The notes beneath the pieces were generated by a model that was given only the letters and a program-made list of their open reading frames with translations, was not told where the DNA came from and searched no databases. Of a stretch of DNA of 64,000 bases, positions 15,922 through 22,443 are shown in pieces. A program made the position numbers and the translations under genes. Where the stretch lies: positions 186,001-250,000 of the forward strand of contig NZ_JACHDZ010000006.1 in assembly GCF_014201375.1 (NCBI RefSeq), read 5' to 3'. Source of the stretch: Tunturiibacter empetritectus. Lineage in GTDB: Bacteria > Acidobacteriota > Terriglobia > Terriglobales > Acidobacteriaceae. The stretch's first letter is position 1, and the number at the start of each line of letters is the position of its first letter.

Positions 15922-16426
15922 TTGGCAGCTTGTACCACTCGCCCTTGCTTGCCTTGATGATGAGGAACAGCCAGACCAGAAAGAGGCCGAGTCCGATCAC
16001 CAGATGCACCAGCGAAAACAGTAGAACAATCCCCGGAATAAAGTGCAGGAGTATCTCCCCAAAGGAGATCAGCAGCTGCAGCACAAACGCCGCCACGCAA
16101 AGTCCGATCGACTGCCACGAGTGAAATCGCACCAGCGGCATCTTGTTGAAGGGCTCGAGCACTAGGAAGATAATCGCCGGAATAATCGTGAGGTAAGAGA
16201 TGGCCGCTGCCGCATTCTCCGAGAGCCCTGGGTTGGTCGCGGCCGGCGGAGCCGCAACATAACCAGGTGGCACCGTAGAGTAGGCCGGCGGAACATTCGT
16301 ATAGTCCGGCGGCGGCGGCACGGTTGAACTTGCAGCAGCGCTACCAGCCGCGGCTAGAGGCGCGCCGCAATGGTTACAAAATGCATTTTGAGGCGCCACT
16401 TCGTTGTGGCAGACGGGACACTGCAT
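15884..16426 (-). CDS. Zinc-ribbon DUF4870-like membrane protein
   Basis: A 180-residue protein. Residues 1-22 are a zinc ribbon (CPVCHNEV then CNHCGAPL). A Pro/Tyr-rich linker follows (about 30-70), then a four-helix hydrophobic domain with AISYLTIIPAIIFLVLEPF, VRFHSWQSIGLCVAAFV and LFLVWLFLIIKASKGEWYKLPIIGDFAE, the pattern of DUF4870/TIC20-like proteins. The role is unknown; it is an inner-membrane protein with a cytoplasmic zinc ribbon. Its 3' end overlaps the convergent methyltransferase gene. Confidence 0.82.
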   Translation of the reverse strand: MQCPVCHNEVAPQNAFCNHCGAPLAAAGSAAASSTVPPPPDYTNVPPAYSTVPPGYVAAPPAATNPGLSENAAAAISYLTIIPAIIFLVLEPFNKMPLVRFHSWQSIGLCVAAFVLQLLISFGEILLHFIPGIVLLFSLVHLVIGLGLFLVWLFLIIKASKGEWYKLPIIGDFAEKQARG

Positions 16427-16639
16427 GGCATCACTCCTGAGAGATGGAATTGGGGCCTAAGTGCAGAACACAAGTCAGCGAGACAGCTCTGAAACTTCGA
16501 CCTCGTCTGAAGTGCTACCCAGCATACCCCGGAATCGACGCGGTTCAACTTACTTTTTCCAGGTTCCGCACAATTTTCGCCCTGCAAAAATACCTCCAGC
16601 GGTGGCCGACCCTGCGTCGTTATCGGATTCACGCAGCGA

Positions 16640-17191
16640 TTACTGCTTCGCCGCCTTCCTCTCCGCGGCGAGACACTCCTCAATCGACCTCTGCCACTCC
16701 GGCCCACTCTCCGCGTCTTGCTTCCCCATGGCCAGCACGTCCTCATTCGCCGCTACGTCGAGAGCAGTCCGAACATAAGTCACCTCCACCTTCGTGCTCG
16801 ATGGCGCGAGAACGGAGAGTCGCACCTCGACGGTAAAGACCAGCGCGTCCGGGATAAACGACACATACTGCATACGGCCTCCCACCCGATCAAAGACTGT
16901 ATTCACCCACACGCTCTTATGCGGACCATGTTGGACCGTAAAGACGGCACCCTGGACGTCCTCCGCCGGTTGCGGATGAACAAACTCGGGCTTCCAGTGT
17001 TTGCCCGCCCAGCACCGCTCCCCCTCCGGACCGAAGAGCGCCGAGGCGCGGCTCAACGGAGTCGGCACGACGAACTGAAAGCTGTTGCTGACGTGAGCCG
17101 GCAAGGCCGTTGTTTGCGCCATCGCAATAGGCTGCCCTGCACTCACAACGCCAGTTGCCAATGCGAGAGGAAGTAACGTGGCTGCTTTCAT
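16640..17191 (-). CDS. Secreted SRPBCC-like hypothetical protein
   Basis: A 183-residue protein with an N-terminal signal peptide (LLPLALATGVVSAGQPIAMAQ). The body, with SRASALFGPEGERCWAGKHWKPEFVHP, VWVNTVFDRVGGRMQYVSFIPDALVFTVEVRLSVLA and STKVEVTYVRTALD, looks like the helix-grip (SRPBCC) fold used for binding hydrophobic ligands. No ligand is known. Its start codon overlaps the stop of the upstream ribbon-helix-helix-like gene by 4 bp, so the two form an operon. The gap 16427-16639 holds nothing recognisable. Confidence 0.6.
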   Translation of the reverse strand: MKAATLLPLALATGVVSAGQPIAMAQTTALPAHVSNSFQFVVPTPLSRASALFGPEGERCWAGKHWKPEFVHPQPAEDVQGAVFTVQHGPHKSVWVNTVFDRVGGRMQYVSFIPDALVFTVEVRLSVLAPSSTKVEVTYVRTALDVAANEDVLAMGKQDAESGPEWQRSIEECLAAERKAAKQ

Positions 17192-17451
17192 CTGCGCTCC
17201 TTCAAGTGATGGCTGTCGGACGCACGCAGCGTCAGGCCATAGATGTTCTTCAACTTCTCAATCTCTTTCAGAGTCTGCGGGGAGAACGCGGACTTGCCCT
17301 CAAACGCATGGAGCACAATGCCCTCCAACAGGTCTCCTAGACTCATATCCTTCAACTCGGCCAGTGCTTTCAGCACCTTCAGCAGCCGCTTCTCCATGCG
17401 GACCCCTGTCTGAATCCGCTCGATCTCGATGACGTTCTTCGATGCAGTCAT
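17188..17451 (-). CDS. Small DNA-binding-like regulator
   Basis: An 87-residue basic protein from ATG 17451. IEIERIQTGVRMEKRLLKVLKALAELKDMSLGDLLEGIVLHAFEGK has the strand-helix-helix pattern of ribbon-helix-helix regulators, and FSPQTLKEIEKLKNIYGL forms a C-terminal helix. It overlaps the downstream secreted-protein gene by 4 bp and probably regulates that operon. Two tandem octamers lie immediately before its start codon, fitting autoregulation. A toxin-antitoxin pair is unlikely because the partner carries a signal peptide. The assignment to the fold is from pattern only. Confidence 0.6.
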   Translation of the reverse strand: MTASKNVIEIERIQTGVRMEKRLLKVLKALAELKDMSLGDLLEGIVLHAFEGKSAFSPQTLKEIEKLKNIYGLTLRASDSHHLKERR

Positions 17452-17467
17452 ATGTACCAATGTACCA
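17452..17467 (-). promoter_or_regulatory. Tandem octamer, candidate operator
   Basis: On the minus strand TGGTACAT is repeated twice in direct tandem and abuts the start codon of the small regulator at 17451. No Shine-Dalgarno sequence is seen between. Direct-repeat sites are usual for ribbon-helix-helix proteins, so autorepression is a reasonable guess, not shown. Confidence 0.4.
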
Positions 17468-17518
17468 CGGTAAATCAACAAAGAAACAAAAAGTGGCCCT
17501 GGCGGCCACCATGTGTTT

Positions 17519-18460
17519 TTAAGTATTTTGCGGCGCGACCGACTGGAAGCCGGAAGGCTCGTAGCGCGTGGTGAGCTTATTGTCTGCGACTGTGACGACC
17601 GTAAAGCCCTCCGGCGTCCCCAGGCGCGTGCCATGCCACCAGTTGCCGCACACTGCCCCGCTCGTGATGTACGGCACGCCCTTCCACTCAACCAGTTCGT
17701 TGACGTGCGTGTGGCCCTGCAGAACGCCCAGCACATTATGTCCGGCGAACAGATCGAGCACCTGGTTGGCGTTCGCGACACTCAGGCCGTGGTGAGCCGG
17801 CGCAACAGCCGGTTCGGGCATGTACGCTGCGATCGCTGTCACCAGCGGAATATGAACCGAGACGATGACCGGCGTTCCGGCAGCCAGCGCAGCGAGATCC
17901 GCGGCCAGCCACTGCATTTGTGCCGCATCGATACGGCCCTCGTAGGCGCGGTCCGGCGTGATCCCGATCGAGGCCAGCACGATGAAGTGATGGCCCTTGT
18001 GATCGAAGGAGTAGTACAGCTTGCCGAAGCGCTGCTCGAAGAGCTTCTTGCCGTAGAGCGGATCGTCCTGTGCGATACCGCTGGCCGGGTAGATGCCAAG
18101 TACGTCGTGATTGCCGACGGTGTGGTACACCTTCACGCCCAGATCCTGTTCGGTCTTGTCGTAGAGATCGAAGAGAGTCAGGGCGCGTTGCTTCGGCACG
18201 GCAAGCGCATCGAAGACGTGATCGCCTCCGTTGATTGCGAAGTCAGCCCTGACCGCACGAGCCCTCTTGAAGGCCATATCCGTGCCGACAACGCCATTCA
18301 ACTCAGGCTGGAGATGCGCATCCGTAATGAACAAGAAAGTGAACGGCTCACGGACCTGGCCACCGGCGGTCGCCGATGCTGCAAGAAACGAAGGCGCAGC
18401 GGCCGAGAGACCGGTGGCGCCAAGCATCGCGAGAAACTGTCTGCGGCTGGTCGAGTTCAC
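17519..18460 (-). CDS. Tat-exported metallophosphoesterase
   Basis: A 313-residue calcineurin-like phosphoesterase. The N-terminus SRRQFLAMLGATGLSAAAPSFLAAS carries a twin-arginine signal, so it should be periplasmic. Metal-ligand motifs are present in order: FLFITDAHLQ, DFAINGGDHVFDA, YHTVGNHDVLG, VSVHIPL and GVLQGHTHVNEL. This is the CpdA/Icc-like branch, which acts on phosphoesters; the substrate of exported members is unknown. The last segment (SGAVCGNWWHGTRLGTPEGFTVVTV) is typical of acidobacterial and planctomycetal relatives. It is upstream of and in line with the small regulator operon but 68 bp away. Confidence 0.9.
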   Translation of the reverse strand: MNSTSRRQFLAMLGATGLSAAAPSFLAASATAGGQVREPFTFLFITDAHLQPELNGVVGTDMAFKRARAVRADFAINGGDHVFDALAVPKQRALTLFDLYDKTEQDLGVKVYHTVGNHDVLGIYPASGIAQDDPLYGKKLFEQRFGKLYYSFDHKGHHFIVLASIGITPDRAYEGRIDAAQMQWLAADLAALAAGTPVIVSVHIPLVTAIAAYMPEPAVAPAHHGLSVANANQVLDLFAGHNVLGVLQGHTHVNELVEWKGVPYITSGAVCGNWWHGTRLGTPEGFTVVTVADNKLTTRYEPSGFQSVAPQNT

Positions 18461-18535
18461 CGCTCCATGATAAATCTGCGGAACGACTCAACGATAAAAG
18501 TTTGACATCTCTCCATCGCAGCAGGCAGCGGCTCC

Positions 18536-19084
18536 CTAAGGCCGCCTACCGGAAGGTTGAGACTTCCGCCGGGCCTGGAAGATCAACTTTTTTTTTGGGC
18601 CCCGGGGGCTGAGCTTGGTCGGCTTCTTCGCGGCAGCCTTCTTCGCTGCGGCCTTCTTTGCCGCAACCGTCTTGCCTGTTGTGGCAACGGTCTTACTCGC
18701 CGCCGCTTTTTTGGCAGGCACAACTGGTGCGGCCGCTTCGGCCGGTGGAACAGGCGCGGAGACCTCCTCGGCAGCACTTCCCCTCCGTCCGAAGAAGGTG
18801 GTAAGCAACCTCTGCATCTTTCCCAGAGCCGCTCCAACTGCGGACTCCGTCGTCATAGCGATTGCGCTCGCGCTCACCGGCTTGTCCCCTTCGGGACGAA
18901 CCTCAATCAAGCAGCGCTTGTCCGCTTTGCCTGTCTTTTTGTTATCCACGTCAGAAAGATGGACTTCTACCCGCGTAATCCTCTTGGCAAACCGGTCCAA
19001 AACACGGCTCACGTCCCCTTCGACAAAACCCGTCAAACTCGCGTCTACGTCAATCGTCTTGTCGCTATTGACCTGAATCTTCAT
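18536..19084 (-). CDS. HPF/RaiA-type ribosome hibernation protein with histone-like tail
   Basis: A 182-residue protein. Residues 1-100 match the short HPF/RaiA domain (VEGDVSRVLDRFAKRITRVEVHLSDVDN, KRCLIEVRPEG, SAVGAALGKMQRLL), which binds the 30S decoding site and halts translation. The C-terminal 75 residues are unlike normal HPF: a Pro/Ala linker and then a Lys/Ala-rich stretch (KKAAAKKAAAKKPTK) ending in RGPKKKLIFQARRKS, resembling histone H1-like tails. The usual long-HPF dimerisation domain is absent. ATG 19084 follows CCGGAGGATC at ideal spacing; the frame is open to 19111. The 206 bp upstream contain no gene. Confidence 0.82.
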   Translation of the reverse strand: MKIQVNSDKTIDVDASLTGFVEGDVSRVLDRFAKRITRVEVHLSDVDNKKTGKADKRCLIEVRPEGDKPVSASAIAMTTESAVGAALGKMQRLLTTFFGRRGSAAEEVSAPVPPAEAAAPVVPAKKAAASKTVATTGKTVAAKKAAAKKAAAKKPTKLSPRGPKKKLIFQARRKSQPSGRRP

Positions 19085-19290
19085 CTGATCCTCCGGTAGA
19101 GAGTGCCTCATTGAGTCGGCTCAGTGTACCTCTAGAGAACGCAACCTGCGCGTGAATATCTGAGCTCTGGAAGCGATGCCCTGCCCTCGCCCCTGGAGGA
19201 TCAGGCGCAGGAACCAAAAATGTTCAACGTTTTCAGGAGGTCATCGGACGATTCAAACTCTGCATCTTCGCCAGACGCAACTCTCCGCGG

Positions 19291-19956
19291 CTAATCCCTG
19301 CGGCGTCCGCCCATCAACTGCAGGACCGCCATAAAGATGTTGATCGCGTCGAGGTAGATCGAGAGAGCAAGGGACACCGCCGACCGGCCATCACCACCTG
19401 CGCGAATGCGGGCAAAGTCGCCAACCGTAAGCAGCGTAAAGACCCCCAGCGTCAACCAGGAATAGGTATCCGGCGACATGAAGCGAAAGAAGATGCTGGC
19501 GATACCAGCGAGCATCAGCAGCAGCAGCGCTGCGAAACCGATCCCAGCGATGCGCCGATAGTTGATGTTGAACAGATACGCGACGCAACCCATGGCCGCC
19601 ATGCCCAGGCCTGTGGTCGCAGCGGCGTTGAAGACGACCGCCGAACCAACACTCTGAACGTAGCGATGAATCAGCGGGCCTATCTCCCAACCCATGAAGT
19701 AGGTCAGCGTAAGGAACAGCCCCAGCGCCAGCGCCGGACTCGCCTTGCGGGTAAAGGTGATCGCCAGCACGAGGACAAGCACCGCAATCATCCCGGGAAG
19801 CGTGCTCCACGCGGGAGCTGTCGCCACGCCGAGAGCCGTGATCAGAAAGCCGAGCGAAGTAATGCCCAGCACCTTGGCCAGCAGCGAGGCCGTCTCCTCA
19901 CGTGCGCCCTCAATCGTGGTGGGATACCCGTTCATGTTCAAGCGGTTGTCGATCAT
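19291..19956 (-). CDS. Bax inhibitor-1 / YbhL-YccA family membrane protein
   Basis: A 221-residue protein with seven hydrophobic segments starting at about residue 28 (VLGITSLGFLITALGVATA) and the family's C-terminal pattern SLALSIYLDAINIFMAVLQLMGGRRRD with the conserved Asp. Members are thought to be ion leak channels or regulators of membrane proteases. ATG 19956 was chosen because it is preceded by GGAGAGAAAAG and is followed by the short hydrophilic N-terminus usual in the family; the frame extends upstream to 20121 without support. It is divergent from the VKOR gene. Confidence 0.9.
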   Translation of the reverse strand: MIDNRLNMNGYPTTIEGAREETASLLAKVLGITSLGFLITALGVATAPAWSTLPGMIAVLVLVLAITFTRKASPALALGLFLTLTYFMGWEIGPLIHRYVQSVGSAVVFNAAATTGLGMAAMGCVAYLFNINYRRIAGIGFAALLLLMLAGIASIFFRFMSPDTYSWLTLGVFTLLTVGDFARIRAGGDGRSAVSLALSIYLDAINIFMAVLQLMGGRRRD

Positions 19957-20162
19957 CTTTTCTCTCCGCGCATCTTTCTCTCTGCGGCATGCCCTGAGGG
20001 TGTTATGCCTCTCGCCTGTCCTGCCTGTTCTTATGATACTCGTCCACAACCACGACCGGCCCCGAGTACACGCGATGGATGACCCGACCCCGAACCATAA
20101 AGACGACCCTCGTCGCCTCACGTTCTCTCACGAAGTAAAATCCACGCAGTAAAATCGAAGAC

Positions 20163-20621
20163 ATGAAGTATCTGATTGCGTTGCTGGCAGTTGCAGGCAT
20201 TGTCGTTTCAACCATGGCGCTACACGTTCACTACATGGACCCTGCCTTGGCTCCCCCCTGTGCCGTAACCGAGAAGTTCGACTGCGGCGCGGTCAATCAC
20301 AGCCGGTTTGCCGTCTTTCCTCCCCGCACCTTCGACGAAGACCCCAAGGCGGGATCGCATATTCCCGTAGCGATGCTGGGCATCGTAGGCTATGCCGCGA
20401 TCGGCGTTCTCGCGCTGATGGGCCGCTGGTGGCTGGTCTTCGAGTTCGCTCAGGTCGGCTTCCTCTTCGCCGCGTTTCTCAGCTATATCGAGGCATACGT
20501 CTTGCAGAAGTGGTGCATCTATTGTCTGTGGTCGCAGGGGATCGTTACGGCCATTCTGCTGGTGACGGTCGTCGCGCTCGTCATGAGATGGCGGCAAAAA
20601 CGCTCAGCGCTCACGCCATAA
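20163..20621 (+). CDS. Vitamin K epoxide reductase (VKOR) family protein
   Basis: A 152-residue membrane protein with four transmembrane helices (about 3-23, 68-88, 92-112, 124-143). It has the loop cysteines Cys33 and Cys41 and the active-site WCIYC (Cys118, Cys121), and the Ser/Asp-rich loop ending in HIPVAMLGIVGYA. VKOR homologues reoxidise a DsbA-like partner using quinone, supporting periplasmic disulfide formation. No thioredoxin-like domain is fused and no dsbA is adjacent. The start ATG lies 42 bp into a region open upstream on the same frame without better candidates. Confidence 0.92.
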   Translation: MKYLIALLAVAGIVVSTMALHVHYMDPALAPPCAVTEKFDCGAVNHSRFAVFPPRTFDEDPKAGSHIPVAMLGIVGYAAIGVLALMGRWWLVFEFAQVGFLFAAFLSYIEAYVLQKWCIYCLWSQGIVTAILLVTVVALVMRWRQKRSALTP

Positions 20622-20678
20622 AGAACCAAAATAAAGATTCGGTATGGACCAGCGAGGGTCGTACCTGGACTAGGATTT

Positions 20679-20701
20679 AGAAGTTGGTTTGGACTTCTTT
20701 T
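20679..20701 (+). terminator. Weak candidate terminator after VKOR gene
   Basis: A six-base stem agaagt / acttct with an eight-base loop is followed by tttt. It lies 58 bp past the VKOR stop. The stem is short and AT-rich, so support is modest. Confidence 0.35.
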
Positions 20702-20743
20702 CGCCGCCAGAAACGATAAGAAGAATAACACTTGGAGTAGTGT

Positions 20744-21142
20744 ATGTGGCCAAAGGTATTCATGCAGTTAGTTGAGTTGCTGCCTCACATCACGCGGCTG
20801 GTGCCGATGGCGGACAAGTTTTTCAGCTCCAAGGCTGCCGCCGAAAAGGCAAACGAAGCCGCGATGCTGGCCATGGCCGAGGGCGTTCGCGGCGACCTGG
20901 GGCAGGTTACCAAAGCGCACCTGGGGCTCTACCGCCAGTTGCAGGACCAGAGCGCGCAGATCACCGAAGTAGGCGAAGTGGTAAAGCGTGCGCAGGTGTC
21001 GATGGAGCAGCACGAACACCGAATGGAGGCGCTCGAGAAGCAGGTGGCCTCGTTCAGCATGTGGCTGAAGGCAGGCATTCCTATCCTGATCGCGCTGGTT
21101 TCCATGGTCGTCGTCCTGCTGGTCCGCCTGCTCCAGCGGTAA
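20744..21142 (+). CDS. Coiled-coil protein with C-terminal membrane anchor
   Basis: A 132-residue protein. Residues 25-105 are helical and rich in Ala, Glu and Gln with heptad spacing (AKAHLGLYRQLQDQSAQITEVGEVVKRAQVSMEQHEHRMEALEKQVASF), and a single hydrophobic helix closes the protein (GIPILIALVSMVVVLLVRLLQR). There is no signal peptide, so it is probably tail-anchored in the inner membrane with the coiled coil in the cytoplasm. No known family recognised. A repeat of family B follows its stop. Confidence 0.7.
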   Translation: MWPKVFMQLVELLPHITRLVPMADKFFSSKAAAEKANEAAMLAMAEGVRGDLGQVTKAHLGLYRQLQDQSAQITEVGEVVKRAQVSMEQHEHRMEALEKQVASFSMWLKAGIPILIALVSMVVVLLVRLLQR

Positions 21143-21164
21143 GCGCGTCCTGAATTTGTCTCCC

Positions 21165-21345
21165 CGGAAAATAAATCTGCAAACCTGGCGTATTTTTTGA
21201 CCCCGAAAAAGTGACGGCTAAAACACCACATCAGCCACGCATCTCACCACAACTTCACCACGTTTTCACCACAGCAAAACACTCCAAAAACACAAAATAC
21301 CCCTGAAAAACCACCATTTCCCCATCCCAGAATTTTTTCCGCCAA
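21165..21345. repeat. Dispersed repeat family B, copy 1
   Basis: An A- and C-rich intergenic block including tggcgtatttttt, gacggctaaaacaccac, tcagccacgca and several caccac motifs. The same ordered elements occur at 46868-47035. It lies between the coiled-coil gene and the MqnC-like gene, close to the latter's start. Confidence 0.75.
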
Positions 21346-21363
21346 AAACCGTAGAATTGAAGC

Positions 21364-22317
21364 ATGGGAATTAGCCGGAACGAAGCACTGGACTGCTTTC
21401 GCAGCGATGATCTGATTGGAATTGGAATGGAAGCCGACGCCGTACGCCGCCGTCTGCACCCCGAAGGCGTAGTCAGCTATGCCATCGACGGAAGAGTCAC
21501 CTACACGCAGTCCGCGACTGACGCGGGTTTTGATCAACTCTGCAAACAGATCTCCAACATCCTCGAGAAGGGCGGCCACGGAGTGATGTTGCAGGGTGAG
21601 GTAATCCCCGCACTCACAATCTCCTGGTTTGACGGGCTCTTTCGCAGCATCAAGCAACGCTTCCCCGCCCTCTGGCTCCACTCGCTCTCCGCCAGCGAGA
21701 TCCTCTCCATCGCCGGGCAGACCGGAGCCACCGTGGAGGACACTATCGCGCGCCTGCACGATGCCGGACTGGACTCAATCCCCGGTGATGACGCGGGTAT
21801 TCTCGACGACGCGGTACAGCAGGGTACCCGCACAAAGTGGACCACAGCTGACTGGCTCGCCGTCCATCGCGCCGCCCACAAGCTCGGGATGCTGACGACC
21901 GCGACCATGACCTTCGGCGGCGGCGAGACGATGGAGCATCGCGTCAACCACCTTGAAGCAGTGCGCAGTCTGCAGCAAGAGACGAACGGCTTTGCCTCGT
22001 TCACGCCGTGGAGCTTCGCGCCAAAAGCCGCGTCAATGCCGGGGTTTGAGGAGGCAACGGCAGTCGAGTATCTGAAGACACTGGCCATCTCGCGCATGTA
22101 CCTCGACAACATCGAGAACGTGCAATCGAACCTCGAAACGCAGGGATTCAAAGTGCTGCAGGTCGGTCTGCGCTTCGGCGGCAACGACGTAGGCAGTGTG
22201 CTGCACGCCGAAGGCGCCAACGCAGCGACTGAGGAGCAACTCCGCCAGGTGATTCGCGACGCAGGATTCAAGCCGGTGCAACGCGATACGGTCTACCGGA
22301 CGATGTTCTTGAACTAG
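21364..22317 (+). CDS. MqnC-like protein lacking the radical-SAM cysteine cluster
   Basis: A 317-residue protein that follows dehypoxanthine futalosine cyclase (MqnC) over nearly its full length: LIGIGMEADAVRRRLHPEGVVSYAID, LHSLSASEILSIAGQTGATVEDTIARLHDAGLDSIPG, KLGMLTTATMTFGGGETMEHRVNHLEAVRSLQQETNGFASFTPWSF and the C-terminal KVLQVGLRFGGNDVGS. But where MqnC has the CX3CX2C iron-sulfur motif, this protein reads VTYTQSATDAGFDQLC (45-60) and is about 15 residues shorter. SIPGGGAEIL is changed to SIPGDDAGIL. It cannot be a normal radical-SAM enzyme. MqnC acts in futalosine-dependent menaquinone synthesis; this copy may be a ligand-binding, regulatory or structural derivative. A shorter name such as mqnC would mislead. 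Confidence 0.85.
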   Translation: MGISRNEALDCFRSDDLIGIGMEADAVRRRLHPEGVVSYAIDGRVTYTQSATDAGFDQLCKQISNILEKGGHGVMLQGEVIPALTISWFDGLFRSIKQRFPALWLHSLSASEILSIAGQTGATVEDTIARLHDAGLDSIPGDDAGILDDAVQQGTRTKWTTADWLAVHRAAHKLGMLTTATMTFGGGETMEHRVNHLEAVRSLQQETNGFASFTPWSFAPKAASMPGFEEATAVEYLKTLAISRMYLDNIENVQSNLETQGFKVLQVGLRFGGNDVGSVLHAEGANAATEEQLRQVIRDAGFKPVQRDTVYRTMFLN

Positions 22318-22443
22318 GTTTTCGGACGACGAAGATGTCCTGATTTCAAGCGGTGATTCGCGTAGAATCGATAGGGTACCCGAACCTTTCGTGGAGCAAC
22401 GACCCTGCAATTTTCTCTTCAAACACTGACGTCCCAACTCGGA

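Noticed and set aside
15022..16426. Restriction-modification or other defence island
   Set aside because: The methyltransferase is flanked by a phosphatase and a small membrane protein; no nuclease, helicase or specificity gene is near.
17188..17451. Toxin-antitoxin module
   Set aside because: The partner of the small regulator has a signal peptide and an SRPBCC-like body, not a toxin fold.
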